Source of the DNA: a virus
Direction: 5' to 3' (one strand)
DNA length: 47,401 bases
IMG/VR virus record: IMGVR_UViG_3300036791_000683
Span: 1 to 47,401 of that record
The notes beneath the pieces were generated by a model. That model did no database searches. It was not told where the DNA came from and saw only the letters and a list, made by a program, of their open reading frames with translations. Shown one piece after another: positions 14,030 through 24,531 of this stretch (positions are counted from its first letter, which is position 1; the number at the start of each line of letters is the position of its first letter). A program made the position numbers and the translations under genes.

Positions 14030-15294
14030 CCACCGAGCGCCCCTATCACTTTAGGCCCCCTGACCGTGCGCGCTTGGCCCCGTCTGCCGAGCGCGCCCAG
14101 CGGGGGGCCGCCAGCGAAGGCTAGATGCCCAGCTACCGAAGGCGTCGCCTTGATCATGGTGGAGCGCGGCATGCCTCTGAGCCCGCCCCTTACCGAGGTT
14201 GAGCCCGGCATGGCCTTCTCGACATCCTGAGCCAATGGCCCAACGAGCTTCGGCGCCGCCGCCGCCTGCCCCTTGAAATGGAAGCTCTTGATCGGGACGC
14301 CGGTCGCCGGATCCGAACCGAGCGAGGTGATGTCTTTCTTCGCCTTCACATCCGACATCTTCCAGACGTCCGCCGCCGCGCCCAAGCCCTGCGTCAGCAC
14401 ATTGGCCCAGTCGGTCGGGGTGGTGGTCTGAGTCTGCTGCGAGCCGGTGGTCGAGGTGTCATGCGGCGTCATGCCGAGCGCCGACAACAGTGTCCCCAAT
14501 TGCTGCTGGGGATAGTTCACCGCCTGCTGGAATTTCGCCATCTGCGCATTGATCTGGTTTTGCGCCTGCATGCTCTGTCCCGCTCCGGACGAGGTCAGCA
14601 TGTTGTAGTTCTGCAAGTTCGCCTGGTTGAGCGCGTTGCCGGTGTTCATCAGCCCTTGCGACGCCAGGATGTCGGAATTGATCTTGTTCTGCTGCGCGGT
14701 CTGATTGGCGGTCGAGGCGGTCAGCCGGTTGGAGATGTCCTGCGCCGCCGCGCTCTGCGCCTGGCCGAAATTGGCCTGGTTCAGCTGCTCCGCCATCTGG
14801 GCCATGTTCTGCGCGCCCTGCGCCTGGGTCACGCCCTGCTGGATCGCCTGGCGCGAGCCGCCGTAAGCCCCGGCGCCTGCCGCCTGCGACTGATTGCCGA
14901 TCTGCTGCTGCCCGAGCTGCTGCTGCATGATCGGCAGCGTGGCGTTGATCACGCTCTGAGTGTAGGGATTCATATACGGTTGCAGATTAGTGCTGCTCAG
15001 CTGCCCGGCATTGACGCTCGCCGGCGTCTGGCCGAGCGCGCCAAGATAGCCCGCGGTCGAAGCCCCGTACTGATCCTGGCCGACATTGCCGCTCGACGCC
15101 GCGAGGTTCCACGCCTGCTGAGTCTGCGGCGCGACGTCGGCGACCATCTGGCCCTGGTACTGCTGCAACGGCAGCCCGGCGACGTCCTGAGCGTAGCCGT
15201 AATTCTGCTGCCCGGCCTGCTGCATCCATTGCGGGATCTGAGTGACCGACTGGCTCGATTGGTTCTCGGTAGTGGTGCCGCCACTCATCGTCAC
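14026..15294 (-). CDS. Gln-rich virion protein with C-terminal S74-type chaperone, 422 aa
   Basis: Residues 1-300 are Gln/Ala/Asn-rich and helical with many short repeats. Residues 312-365 match the intramolecular chaperone (peptidase S74): MSDVKAKKDI at the expected self-cleavage Ser-Asp, then a lattice of hydrophobics ending KLVGPLAQDVEKAMPG, the usual G-x-IAQ-EVE block. Such chaperones trimerise a tail protein and then cut themselves off. The remaining 55 residues are basic and low-complexity. The long helical part is unusual for a fibre, so it may be a tail needle, tail tube or internal protein. Confidence 0.7.
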   Translation of the reverse strand: MTMSGGTTTENQSSQSVTQIPQWMQQAGQQNYGYAQDVAGLPLQQYQGQMVADVAPQTQQAWNLAASSGNVGQDQYGASTAGYLGALGQTPASVNAGQLSSTNLQPYMNPYTQSVINATLPIMQQQLGQQQIGNQSQAAGAGAYGGSRQAIQQGVTQAQGAQNMAQMAEQLNQANFGQAQSAAAQDISNRLTASTANQTAQQNKINSDILASQGLMNTGNALNQANLQNYNMLTSSGAGQSMQAQNQINAQMAKFQQAVNYPQQQLGTLLSALGMTPHDTSTTGSQQTQTTTPTDWANVLTQGLGAAADVWKMSDVKAKKDITSLGSDPATGVPIKSFHFKGQAAAAPKLVGPLAQDVEKAMPGSTSVRGGLRGMPRSTMIKATPSVAGHLAFAGGPPLGALGRRGQARTVRGPKVIGALGG

Positions 15295-15646
15295 ATGTCC
15301 TTTTGGTAAACGTAGCTTTTGGCCTTGACTCTCCAGCCGCGGCGCTTGGCGTCGGGGAGCCAGCCCTTGCGGCCGTAAGCCTGGACCACCGAAGCGCCGA
15401 CCTCCTCCGCGAAGGCCAAGAGCCGATCGTGCAGGACGCGGGTCTCCTCGAGGTCGCCGAGCGCCACCAGGATATTCAGCACCTTGGCGCGCGGATAGAC
15501 GGTGATCTCGGTGATCGCCCAGCTGTCGCCCTCCACGAAGCTCTGCATCTTGCCAATCGCAACCGCGGACAGAATGTCCTGGACGGTGTAGTAGCCGCCC
15601 ATGCGGTCCAGAACCCGCGCCAGTTTTTTGTGATAGGGATGCTGGG

Positions 15647-15650
<4 letters not shown>
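15291..15650 (-). CDS. GNAT-like phage protein, 119 aa
   Basis: The C-terminal half, LLAFAEEVGASVVQAYGRKGWLPDAKRRGWRVKAKSYVYQKDM, has the order of GNAT-like folds: a long helix, a strand, then a GRxGW turn and a final strand. Related short proteins lie next to tail genes in many short-tailed phages. No acetyl-CoA-binding R/Q-x-x-G-x-G/A loop is obvious, so enzyme activity is doubtful. Start and stop overlap both neighbours by 4 bp. Confidence 0.6.
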
Positions 15651-15888
<238 letters not shown>

Positions 15889-15892
<4 letters not shown>

Positions 15893-17430
15893 CGATCGCC
15901 CCTGACCGCGAAGTCGACCAGATGCTGGCCAAGGGTGAATTTGTTGATCTGCGGCCCAATGCAGGAGATTTTCATCCGGATGTCGCGGCCGGTCACCCGC
16001 GCGTCGACATAGCCGTCCGGCCGAATGGGAACCGGCGTCGTCCATTGCTCGGGATCGCCCCGCGAGCGCGTGCGCTGCGAGCTGAATTGAAACTGAACCC
16101 CGGCTGCCTGCGCCGCGTCGCGCAGATCCGGAATGACCTGCTTCAAGGTCACCAGCCGCACGCCGCTGGTGAGATTGAGATCGTAAGTCTCCGCCCAAGG
16201 CGGATCGGCGTGCGAATAGACCGCGCCCAGCTCATGCTGGAAGGCGACTGTCCCATCGGCCATGATCGGCTGCACGGTGTAGCTGGAGGTGACGGTGGCG
16301 GAACGCGCCATCTGCCCCTCGCTCCACCATCCTTCCTTGTAGTTATAGATCACCACCCGAGTGTTATAGAGCTGCCCATTCTGCGGATAAAACCACCAGA
16401 ATTCGTTGAAATTGGCGACATGCCCGGCGCAAGTTTGCTCACGCGCATTGGCGACGTCGATATCGTTGCCGATAAACGGCCGCACCGAACAGGCAATCGG
16501 TAACAAATTCGAGCCGTCGAACGAAAATAAGCCTTGTTGGCTCATCCATAGCACATTGGATGACGTCGAAGTGATCGAGGCCGGCGAGTAAGGCGTGCAC
16601 TCATCGGCCAGCTCAAGATAATTGTAGATGTAGGGCAGACCGAGGTAGCGGCTGACATAGGCTTTCTTGGCGGTGAAAAAGAGCGTTCCAAACCGCCCGT
16701 TGTCGGCGCAGATGATTGGCGAGGCGGGCTCGATGTCGAGAAAACCAGCTTGCGAATTGACGTTAGAGAAATCCCATTGCGAACGCGCCTCCTGATTGCA
16801 CCAGCCGAACCGCCGCGCCGAGCCGCCGTCGAGCGTGCCGTCAGCATACATGCCGAAGATCATGACGAAGCGCTCTTGCGTCACCACAAAAGAACGGCCC
16901 AACGGCGAGGTCGGCGTTTGCGTCAATAGCGTTCCGGCGGGCGCAGTCGGATCCCATTCGAGCAGCCGGCCGTCGACCGAAGTCATGACCAATAGGATCT
17001 GGCCGAAATTATCGACTGACCAGCAATTGGGAATGCGATCGATGCTGAGAAAGACGCTCGACGCGCGCGGGTCGCCGTAAGTGTCGTCGCCGTAGTTCAA
17101 GTCGCCGTAGCCGCCCTGCGTCGGCAGGGCTGGCGGCGGCAAGCCGCCGATCGGCGTGATGTCAACCAGCTCGCCCAAGGTGTCGACGTACACATGCTGC
17201 TCGCAAACATAAGCGACGTGATAGACGCTATTGAGATCATACCAGCCATGAATGCGCTTGCAGCGCGAGGCGAAGGTATAAACATATTGCGACTGGCCTC
17301 CGATCGGTTGCAGCTCGCCCTCAATCCAACGCATCAAATTAACTTCCGCCCAATTCGAAGAACGCATGTTCTTCGTCGGGGTGGCGACCACGCCCGGAGG
17401 AATTTGGATCGGAGTGAAATTCGTGCTCAT
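15889..17430 (-). CDS. gp10-like tail hub / DNA-stabilisation protein, 513 aa
   Basis: The length and pattern resemble the P22 gp10 family (packaged-DNA stabilisation or tail hub). They include a short N-terminal strand region, repeated beta blades with W and G residues such as CKRIHGWYDLNSVYHVAYVC and SARRFGWCNQ, a central FTAKKAYVSRYLG segment, and a C-terminal beta domain with QFQFSSQRTRSRGDPEQW. It would sit below the portal and close the head while carrying fibres. Family identity is by architecture, not by a catalytic motif. Both ends overlap neighbours by 4 bp. Confidence 0.7.
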
Positions 17431-18218
17431 AGCAATCTAATGATGAAACCGATGACAAGATATGGCGGTAGATTGTTATGTGCTGCGCCGCCGCCGGCGT
17501 TCTGCATAGAAACGCCCGTCGCCGCGCCGCCGATGAAGACGCCAGTCCCCGCGCCGTTGATGCTGACATTCGCATTCGCCCCAGCGATGCTAATGCCGGT
17601 TCCGGCCGCCCCGGTGTTTCCTATAGCCGGGGCGAAACCAGCTCCAGGAGCCAAGTTTGCTCCGCCTTGCAGCCCCGTTACGACGCCGCCGTGCGCATGG
17701 CCAGCGTCATTGACGCCGTGGGTATGCGGAGACTGACTGACGCCGTGGGTATGACCCGGGTCGCCGACGCCATGGACGTGGCCCGGATCATTGACAATAT
17801 GGGCGTGCGCCGGCATTTCAGCACTAGAAAGAACATGGGTCGCCTCTCCGCCGAGTTCCCCCATTGGCGAACCGCCGCCATAACAAAGTGGAACGCGGCC
17901 GAACATGTTGGGTAGATTAAAAGTAGTCGTTCCGTCACCAGAGCCGAAGCTCGTGCCGATAACGCTAAATAGAATCGGGTAATCCGATCGTTTGACAGCA
18001 TCACCCGAGCACCACCACCAACCGTTCGGCGGGCTCGCACCGGCCCACATCACGATTTGGCCGATCAAAGTGCCTGACGATGCGACCGCATCGGCGTTGG
18101 TTTTCACCTGCGCGTCAATCAGGTCCAGATCTGAATTAAGCTTATCTCCCCAAGTCGTCGAGCTGGCGTGAACCTCAGGCTTAACCCAGTTATAATTTTT
18201 CGTGACTGTGTCGGCCAT
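17427..18218 (-). CDS. Phage collar / microcystin-dependent-like fibre, 263 aa
   Basis: Residues 50-110 match the Phage_Collar domain (GQIVMWAGASPPNGWWWCSG...FNLPNMFGRVPLCYGG). Residues 137-180 carry five His-x-His motifs (HAH, HVH, HTH, HTH, HAH), each in a repeated G-H-x-H-G frame. In trimeric fibres of this type such His pairs line the axis and bind metal ions. The end is Gly/Ala-rich and closes with NNLPPYLVIGFIIRL, the usual C-terminus of this family. It is a tail fibre tip or short fibre. Confidence 0.8.
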   Translation of the reverse strand: MADTVTKNYNWVKPEVHASSTTWGDKLNSDLDLIDAQVKTNADAVASSGTLIGQIVMWAGASPPNGWWWCSGDAVKRSDYPILFSVIGTSFGSGDGTTTFNLPNMFGRVPLCYGGGSPMGELGGEATHVLSSAEMPAHAHIVNDPGHVHGVGDPGHTHGVSQSPHTHGVNDAGHAHGGVVTGLQGGANLAPGAGFAPAIGNTGAAGTGISIAGANANVSINGAGTGVFIGGAATGVSMQNAGGGAAHNNLPPYLVIGFIIRLL

Positions 18219-18224
18219 TTCGAA

Positions 18225-19796
18225 TCACAGCTCCGCATTCAGTGAAGCAGTCAATGACGCCAACCAACTGCCCGTCGCTGTAACCGTGACTCCGGGATAA
18301 AAGGTTTCTGGGCCTTGCACGGTCGCCGTAAACGCCGAAGCGTTGCTGTAAGTAATTGATCCAATGGGCGCATAAGTCGGCGAGGCGCGCATCTGCGGAA
18401 AGGAAAAGCTTCCTGAGCAGGGAGAAATCGCTCCAGCGGCGGCATATCCGCCAACTGCATACGGGAACACGTTGTAATACCTTTGGCACAGAGCGAATTC
18501 TGCTCCAAACGGCCGCAGATCAAACGGCGTCGATTGGGTTCCCATTTCAAACTGTACATTAGAGACTGCAAAGTTCCGTCCAATGGCGGAGCAGGCATTC
18601 GCTGACCCGGTCACGCCGGTATAATTCGCGCTCGCCCATGCGTTGGCGGGGCCGCGAAGCGTCGCGCCAGCGCCTAAGTCGAAATGAACGATCATGGTGA
18701 CGGCGTTTCCGGCCGTGTACCAAACCCCGGTCGTCTCCCCAGGAATATTGAAAGAGAAATAAGTCCACACATTTGATGGAAGAACGAAGCTGAATGGATA
18801 TGATCTTGTGCCGTCGGCATTGCCAATTGATCCGGAATAAGTTCCAGCCGTAGCCGAGAAAGCCCAGAATGACAGTGCGGCCGGAGACGCATTCGCGCGC
18901 CCCCATTGAAAATCGGGGGCATGGACGAATTCAATTCTCTGAATGATCGCCATGTAATCAGTGCTGCTAGGAGTCGTGGCGGCTGATGACGTCATCAGCA
19001 GACTCCCGCCTAATCCTGGCGGCAAGGCAGCATTGAACGCACTTATCTGCGACGAAAATTTATTAGTCAGCGTTGCAGTAAACGCCCACCTGTCAGCTAC
19101 GTATTGATTATTGGCCGGGGTGATGCTCGCGCCATTATTCCGCTGATCGATAAGAAAGCCGCCATTGATGATTCGATTGCGGTTCTGGCGGCCTGAGACT
19201 GTGCCAAACTGCTGTTGAACCCAAGCCGTGGTGGCGATCTTGGTCGAAATGTCGGCCGCCGCCACGGTCGGCGCGGCCGGGGCTCCCGTAAACGTCGGCG
19301 AATTAAGCGGGGCAAAAGACGTCGCGACAAAGGCCGTCGTGGCGATCGAGGTGTCGTTGTCGCCGGCCGCCGCGGTCGGAGCTGTTGGATTGCCAGTAAG
19401 AGCTGGCGAGGCAAGCAGGGCGCCGCCCGCCGCCGTGACGTCCGCTGTCGTCAGCGTCACCGCGCCGGCGCGGGTGTTGAAGCTCGAAACGCCTGCCGGC
19501 GGAGTGGCGGCGATCGCCGCGCCGACGAAGGCCGTGGTCGCGATGTTCGTCGAGTTGTCGCCCGGAGCTGGGGTCGGGCAGGTCGGGCTTCCGGTGAAAT
19601 CAGGATCGGCGAGCAGCGCGCCGCCCGCAGACGCGACATCTGTGCTGGCGAGCGTCACCGCGCCGGTGCGGGTGTTGAAGCTCGACACGCCGGCCGCCGC
19701 GCCAGCCTCGGACATCCTGGTCCACTTCACACCGTCCCACTTCCAGTTGAAGTAGGTCTGACCAGATGCTGGATTGGGTGGAAATTGAAGCGCCAT
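18225..19796 (-). CDS. Tail fibre with N-terminal repeats, 523 aa
   Basis: The N-terminus (FPPNPASGQTYFNWKWDGVKW) is a small attachment domain. Two copies of VSSFNTR(T/A)GAVTL and three copies of a module ending A(T/D)(N/D)xSTxIATTAFV or WV follow (residues 37-195), the typical shaft repeat of phage fibres. From about residue 205 a jelly-roll-like C-terminal domain begins (NRIINGGFLIDQRNNG, YVADRWAFTA), a carbohydrate-binding fold. It is likely a receptor-binding fibre. Confidence 0.75.
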   Translation of the reverse strand: MALQFPPNPASGQTYFNWKWDGVKWTRMSEAGAAAGVSSFNTRTGAVTLASTDVASAGGALLADPDFTGSPTCPTPAPGDNSTNIATTAFVGAAIAATPPAGVSSFNTRAGAVTLTTADVTAAGGALLASPALTGNPTAPTAAAGDNDTSIATTAFVATSFAPLNSPTFTGAPAAPTVAAADISTKIATTAWVQQQFGTVSGRQNRNRIINGGFLIDQRNNGASITPANNQYVADRWAFTATLTNKFSSQISAFNAALPPGLGGSLLMTSSAATTPSSTDYMAIIQRIEFVHAPDFQWGRANASPAALSFWAFSATAGTYSGSIGNADGTRSYPFSFVLPSNVWTYFSFNIPGETTGVWYTAGNAVTMIVHFDLGAGATLRGPANAWASANYTGVTGSANACSAIGRNFAVSNVQFEMGTQSTPFDLRPFGAEFALCQRYYNVFPYAVGGYAAAGAISPCSGSFSFPQMRASPTYAPIGSITYSNASAFTATVQGPETFYPGVTVTATGSWLASLTASLNAEL

Positions 19797-19801
19797 GGCT
19801 C

Positions 19802-21982
19802 TCAGTCATTCGGATGATAGATGTGAACGGTCGAAGGGGCCGCGAATGTGTCCGAAAACACTCCATTGCTGGTTGTGAGGGTCTTGGCAAAGACGATGTC
19901 CATGACGCAGGGGCGAAGCCCTCCTCCTCCGGTCGGCGGGCAGCCGGTGAAGGTTGGGTCAAAGGCCCCTGCCGGGACGGCTTGGCCCGACAGCGGCGTG
20001 ATGACCAGCGTGTTGCCGCCCCACGACTGCATCGTCCCAAGCACTTTTTCAGTGGCGTTCTTATCTGTGCTCGAATCATAAGTCCGGAGCGTCACTGTCG
20101 CCCCCGCCGTAGCCCAGCCGGGGTTGGCGTGGTTCATGGTGACGCTGACGTTCGCTCCAACCGCGCCGGCGGACCACGGCGTCGTCGAACCGGAAACCCC
20201 AAGATAAGAAGTGATGGATTTCGCGTTCTTGTCCGCGATGGTGAAAGTGACATTCAGCGGAAATGAAACTGTCGGCGAGGTCTCGCTGTAGCGCGTCGCG
20301 GCAAAAATGTAGAAACCAAATGGGAAATAAACCGCGCTTCCGGTCGCCTGCTGACAACTAAAACATCGGGTCGAAACCTCAATGCCATCGTTGAGCCAAT
20401 TGCTGCTGTAGTTTGGCCAATCGTAGCCGAGAGCGGGAGAGGTCGATTGAACGTAACTCTGGTGATTTTTGAGCGCCGCCGTGAACGGCATGTTTAGGAT
20501 GACCGCCATCTTCCAAATCATCGCGCCGGTGTCAGCCGCTTGATCATAGGGAGAAATGGTCTGCCCGCCGGCGACAGTAGCCGACGGAATGCCGCTGTCC
20601 CATTCGAGCACACGCGCGCCATGAATGATGGACGACCAGGCGGCCCAATTCATCTCGGCCGGCGTAATGAGGTTAGAGTTGCCGGTGATGTCTCCCGTCC
20701 CGCTCTCAACCATGCCAATAAGGGCTGTGGAGGCGTTCAAGGTGTCCGTTCCAAAGGCCGGGCTCCACGCATGACAAGAGCCGCTATTCGAGCCGTTCGA
20801 CCAAGAGCGCTCGCAATCGATCATGTCGCCATAGAACGAACCACGTCGCATCTGCGCCGATGTCGCCGCGCCTGGCAATCCTAAAATCTGGCCAGCCTTG
20901 GTTTGATTGGCGCTGACTGTCGCGCCTGCGAACCAAGGGAAGAACACGCCGAAACGGCTAATATGGCGCGTAGCCTGTGACCATGTCGGCGTCGCGCCTG
21001 AAGCCGGGCAATTGGAGCCATCATTGTTAGGTCCAGCGATCGGCGTCGGCGGCGTCTTGATATTAAACTCATACGGCTTAGGCGGATAAAGCTGCGACAG
21101 ACTGAGAATTTTATCCATCGTCACAGCTGGGCTGCCGCTCGACCCGTCAATGAGCACCTGCGAATTGGGCGCCCATTCAATAGGCCTGCCTCCCGGTGTC
21201 CAAGTCGGACAATTGTGCCCGCTATAAGCAAATGGATTCCATTGCCCGCCAAGAGACAGCCAATCGACATTAGCGATGGTCGCGGCAAAATCTAAGCCAT
21301 CGATGCGAAAACCGTCATAAGGCTGATCGCTGCCTCCCGGATTGTATCCGGCCTTATCGACAGTCGGCGTCGGCGGCGGCGTGACATCCGTTTGCACCAA
21401 CGGCGTCGGCGTCGGACTGCCAGGAACCCTATCCCGTGAGGCATCCTCAATCGCCTGGCCTGAAGTCCATGTCGGACCGACCCCGGCCAGCATTTTAAGC
21501 GGCGTCCCAGTTGCGGCCACATTGGCGGCCGTAGGCGTAGCCTGACGAGCCGAAACCAACGAGCCGAGCGCTCGCATTTTGTTGTAATTTTGAACAGTGT
21601 CGCAGCCGCAACCTTGATGAATATCGATAGGATAAAAATTAATATCGTCGTGAGCGAGGCCCCAGCCCGTCCAATCCCAACGACCGCCGAAAAGTTCGTA
21701 AAATCCCTTCATCATCGCCGGATGGAGCGACTGATACAATTGCAGCGGAATCGTCGGATCGGCCGGATCGCCGGGGAGACCCATCCCGATCCAACGTGTG
21801 GACGGATTATTGCCAGGCTCTCCATCAAGAGGCTGAAATATGAGGCCACCGAGCACTGTGCGCGGAGGCAGGAACGGCAGCGCGCTGATTGGCGGCATAT
21901 AGCCGGTCATGTTCGCGGCCATCTCCTGTCCCCCGGCAGGAACGGCGATCAGGCATCCGAGAAGGGCGAGGGCTCGCCACAT
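19802..21982 (-). CDS. Large exported tail-region protein, hydrolase-like, 726 aa
   Basis: From ATG 21982 the protein begins MWRALALLGCLIAVPAGGQ, a Sec signal peptide. This start overlaps the previous stop as ATGA. The frame extends 12 codons further, but that start lies inside the upstream gene. The middle resembles a TIM-barrel glycoside hydrolase: GDMIDCERSW, then NWAAWSSIIHGARVLEWDSG, like the W-x-x-x-x-HGA block of several families. The C-terminal 170 residues look like one or two beta-sandwich domains. About ten cysteines occur. Carbohydrate hydrolysis is inference. A signal peptide is odd for a phage tail protein. Confidence 0.65.
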   Translation of the reverse strand: MWRALALLGCLIAVPAGGQEMAANMTGYMPPISALPFLPPRTVLGGLIFQPLDGEPGNNPSTRWIGMGLPGDPADPTIPLQLYQSLHPAMMKGFYELFGGRWDWTGWGLAHDDINFYPIDIHQGCGCDTVQNYNKMRALGSLVSARQATPTAANVAATGTPLKMLAGVGPTWTSGQAIEDASRDRVPGSPTPTPLVQTDVTPPPTPTVDKAGYNPGGSDQPYDGFRIDGLDFAATIANVDWLSLGGQWNPFAYSGHNCPTWTPGGRPIEWAPNSQVLIDGSSGSPAVTMDKILSLSQLYPPKPYEFNIKTPPTPIAGPNNDGSNCPASGATPTWSQATRHISRFGVFFPWFAGATVSANQTKAGQILGLPGAATSAQMRRGSFYGDMIDCERSWSNGSNSGSCHAWSPAFGTDTLNASTALIGMVESGTGDITGNSNLITPAEMNWAAWSSIIHGARVLEWDSGIPSATVAGGQTISPYDQAADTGAMIWKMAVILNMPFTAALKNHQSYVQSTSPALGYDWPNYSSNWLNDGIEVSTRCFSCQQATGSAVYFPFGFYIFAATRYSETSPTVSFPLNVTFTIADKNAKSITSYLGVSGSTTPWSAGAVGANVSVTMNHANPGWATAGATVTLRTYDSSTDKNATEKVLGTMQSWGGNTLVITPLSGQAVPAGAFDPTFTGCPPTGGGGLRPCVMDIVFAKTLTTSNGVFSDTFAAPSTVHIYHPND

Positions 21983-24531
21983 CAATAAGCTCCAATGTTC
22001 GGCGTTCCGCCTGGCCATGGAGTCCCTGATTGATTGACCGGAGGCACAGTGAGGCTAGGCCATTGCGCCTGCGTCGAGACTTGAGCACTGGTTGAACCGC
22101 CGCCGACAAGCGGATTGTTGGCCAGGCGCGGATTTGGCGTCAGGTCGAAATTGGATGAGGTAATCAGCATATTGCCCGGCGGGTTGTAGGCGTTAAAGAC
22201 GCCATTGGAGCTGCTTGGGTCCGAATTGTCGATGAACACGCCATCAGTCGGATTGGCGCTGACCATCTTCAAGCCGCCTTGGCAGGCGCTGACGTTCGGA
22301 GTCGAAAACGGATTGTCGCCTTCGATGTACCCGATTGCATAGTTCGTCATGAACGTCGAACCATCAGCGCAGGCGGCGCGGGAAAATCCATTCGCTACGT
22401 TATTGGCGAAAATCTGATCGCCATTCACGTAGCCGCCCATCCATATTTCCGCGCTCGCGCCCGCCCGGCCTCCGCCCGCTAAAGAATTGTTAGCGACGAG
22501 ACCTTCCGGCGACCGCAGATTGATGGCCGTGCCGGAAGAAGTGGTCCCAATGACGTTGTCAAATATGTCAAAACGGTTGTAATTGCCGTCGGTATTAAAC
22601 AATCCAGTGTTGTATCCCCAAGTCTCATTACCGGCCGGATCGATCGGCATCGAGGCGTCAGTGCGCCCGAGAAGCGTGTTGTAAGCGACGACAAAATTAG
22701 AAAACGTCCATTGCTCATAATTGAAATTCGACACCGCCCATTGCATGGCGTCCGGATGATCGCCATCCCTGCGGTCAACCCGGTCAAGAATGAGATTCTT
22801 AGCGATAATGAGATTGCCAACCGTGTAAAGGTCGAAACCGTCCCCGGTGAAGTATCTCAACTCGTTACCGTAAAACACGCCCTTCTCGACATTGGCCATG
22901 CCAATGGCGCGGCTTGTCCAGCGCACCGTATTGCCGATGACGGACCAGCATATTGGACTGTTAACATGATTTATGGCCGCGGTGCTTCCGGTGATGGAAA
23001 TGCCATTGCTGGAACCGGCAGCTCCGCCCCAGAGTCCCCGATTGGCGGTTGGGCAGACCGCGTCATGCGGTTCAGCGATGGTGCATACGTTCCACGGCGT
23101 TCCGTTTGAATCCTTTGGATAGGCCGGCGTCGAAGGGCCGTAGCGGTTAGGCAGGCCCTGCGACGGATCCCAGCCGCCGATATTCAACCCAACCAAGAAA
23201 ATATCCTTGTTCGAATTGTTGCAGCATATCGAGACGATTTTCGCTACCGTCATGTCACTGGCGGCGCTGACGTCGAAGTCCCTAAAAACAAACCCTGTCG
23301 CCGTTATGGAAATATTCGGAGTGAACGTCGCCCGCGCGCCGGCGTCGCCGTGCATGAAGACGAATTTCGTATTTCCATTGGCGTCCGCGTTAACCGGAGA
23401 GCCCATGTTATTGCTTGTGGCGAACGAGCCATAGTTCCCGCTTTCCAGAATAATTTCGTCACCAGGATTGATCCTGGTCGGATCGGGCGTGTGCGGGTAC
23501 ATATCGCCGACCTGATAACCGGACGGCGGCGTAGTCGCAGTGATGACGCCCCAGTCCGGTCCGCTACTAGTTCCGTTAACCGGCGACGACCCAGTCCCGC
23601 CTTGCACGCCGACACGATGATCGGACCATATTGTCGACAGAAGCGGCGGAAAGCCAGTGTATCCAGTCGGCGGCTGCGCATTAAAGTTCGCCCCAAACAC
23701 GCCGTACTTGACATTGTCATACGGGTGCTGCGCGTCGCCGACATAGCCAGATGTTGGGGGATTATTCGCCCAATATTGCGCCGTATGACCCGGATATTGC
23801 GTCGGCGAGACGCCCGCCGTGTTGGGATTGAAATACCATTTCTTTCCTGACGCCTGCTCCGGCGGCTGCGCGCACGCCGGATCCGGATAAGTCAAATCCG
23901 CCAATTTCGGCATGACGCCGACTGGCGTGACCAGCGTCCAGGCGACGCCATTGCTCGCGCCGTTGCCGGTCGTAACGACGACCGGGCCCGTCGTCGCACC
24001 TGACGGCACGGTTACGATAATCTGGGTGGCGTTCCACGAGGTCACGCCCGCGGCTGTCCCGTTGAATGTGACGGCCGAAGACCCCTGCGTCGCGCCGAAG
24101 TTCGAGCCGCCAATGGTGACCGAGTCGCCAATATTGCCGGAATTCGGAGAGAGCGAGGCGATCGTCGGCATTGGCACCGTAACGGTGAACGGCAAGCCAT
24201 TACTCTGGCCGCCGCCGGTGATGACGATGACACTGCCGGTCGTCGCCCCATTCGGAACCGGGGTCACGATCTGGGTGTCGTTCCAGCTGGTCGGCGAGGC
24301 CGCAAAGCTCGCGAAGGTTATGATTGATGACCCTTGATTGGCCCCAAGATTCGTTCCCGATATGGTCACAACCGTCCCCGCTACGCCCGAGGTAGGCGAT
24401 AGCGACGTCAATGACGGGGGCGGAACAGATTGAGTCGCCCTCACGCCATGGCCCGGGCCTTGGAAGAATTGCGCAAAAGCCGAAGAGGCTAACGTCAGGG
24501 TGAGAATAGCGATAACGAGAAGCCATCTCAC
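21982..24531 (-). CDS. Exported IPT/TIG plus beta-helix protein, likely depolymerase, 849 aa
   Basis: The start is GTG 24531, which overlaps the preceding stop (GTGA) and gives a clean signal peptide, MRWLLVIAILTLTLASSAFA, with cleavage before QFF. Residues 38-205 hold two IPT/TIG beta-sandwich repeats, each opening with SLSP(T/N)SG. Residues 230-790 include a right-handed parallel beta-helix like pectate-lyase or tailspike domains: repeated short strands with stacked Asn (NTVRWTSRAIGMANVEKGVF, NLIIAKNLILDRV). It probably binds or breaks host surface polysaccharide. The cysteines and signal peptide point to export. Confidence 0.75.
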   Translation of the reverse strand: MRWLLVIAILTLTLASSAFAQFFQGPGHGVRATQSVPPPSLTSLSPTSGVAGTVVTISGTNLGANQGSSIITFASFAASPTSWNDTQIVTPVPNGATTGSVIVITGGGQSNGLPFTVTVPMPTIASLSPNSGNIGDSVTIGGSNFGATQGSSAVTFNGTAAGVTSWNATQIIVTVPSGATTGPVVVTTGNGASNGVAWTLVTPVGVMPKLADLTYPDPACAQPPEQASGKKWYFNPNTAGVSPTQYPGHTAQYWANNPPTSGYVGDAQHPYDNVKYGVFGANFNAQPPTGYTGFPPLLSTIWSDHRVGVQGGTGSSPVNGTSSGPDWGVITATTPPSGYQVGDMYPHTPDPTRINPGDEIILESGNYGSFATSNNMGSPVNADANGNTKFVFMHGDAGARATFTPNISITATGFVFRDFDVSAASDMTVAKIVSICCNNSNKDIFLVGLNIGGWDPSQGLPNRYGPSTPAYPKDSNGTPWNVCTIAEPHDAVCPTANRGLWGGAAGSSNGISITGSTAAINHVNSPICWSVIGNTVRWTSRAIGMANVEKGVFYGNELRYFTGDGFDLYTVGNLIIAKNLILDRVDRRDGDHPDAMQWAVSNFNYEQWTFSNFVVAYNTLLGRTDASMPIDPAGNETWGYNTGLFNTDGNYNRFDIFDNVIGTTSSGTAINLRSPEGLVANNSLAGGGRAGASAEIWMGGYVNGDQIFANNVANGFSRAACADGSTFMTNYAIGYIEGDNPFSTPNVSACQGGLKMVSANPTDGVFIDNSDPSSSNGVFNAYNPPGNMLITSSNFDLTPNPRLANNPLVGGGSTSAQVSTQAQWPSLTVPPVNQSGTPWPGGTPNIGAY

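Noticed and set aside
14278-15309. Plus-strand open frame (343 codons) opposite the S74-type protein
   Set aside because: The minus-strand frame has a recognisable domain, while this one is an Arg/Leu/Gly-rich shadow.
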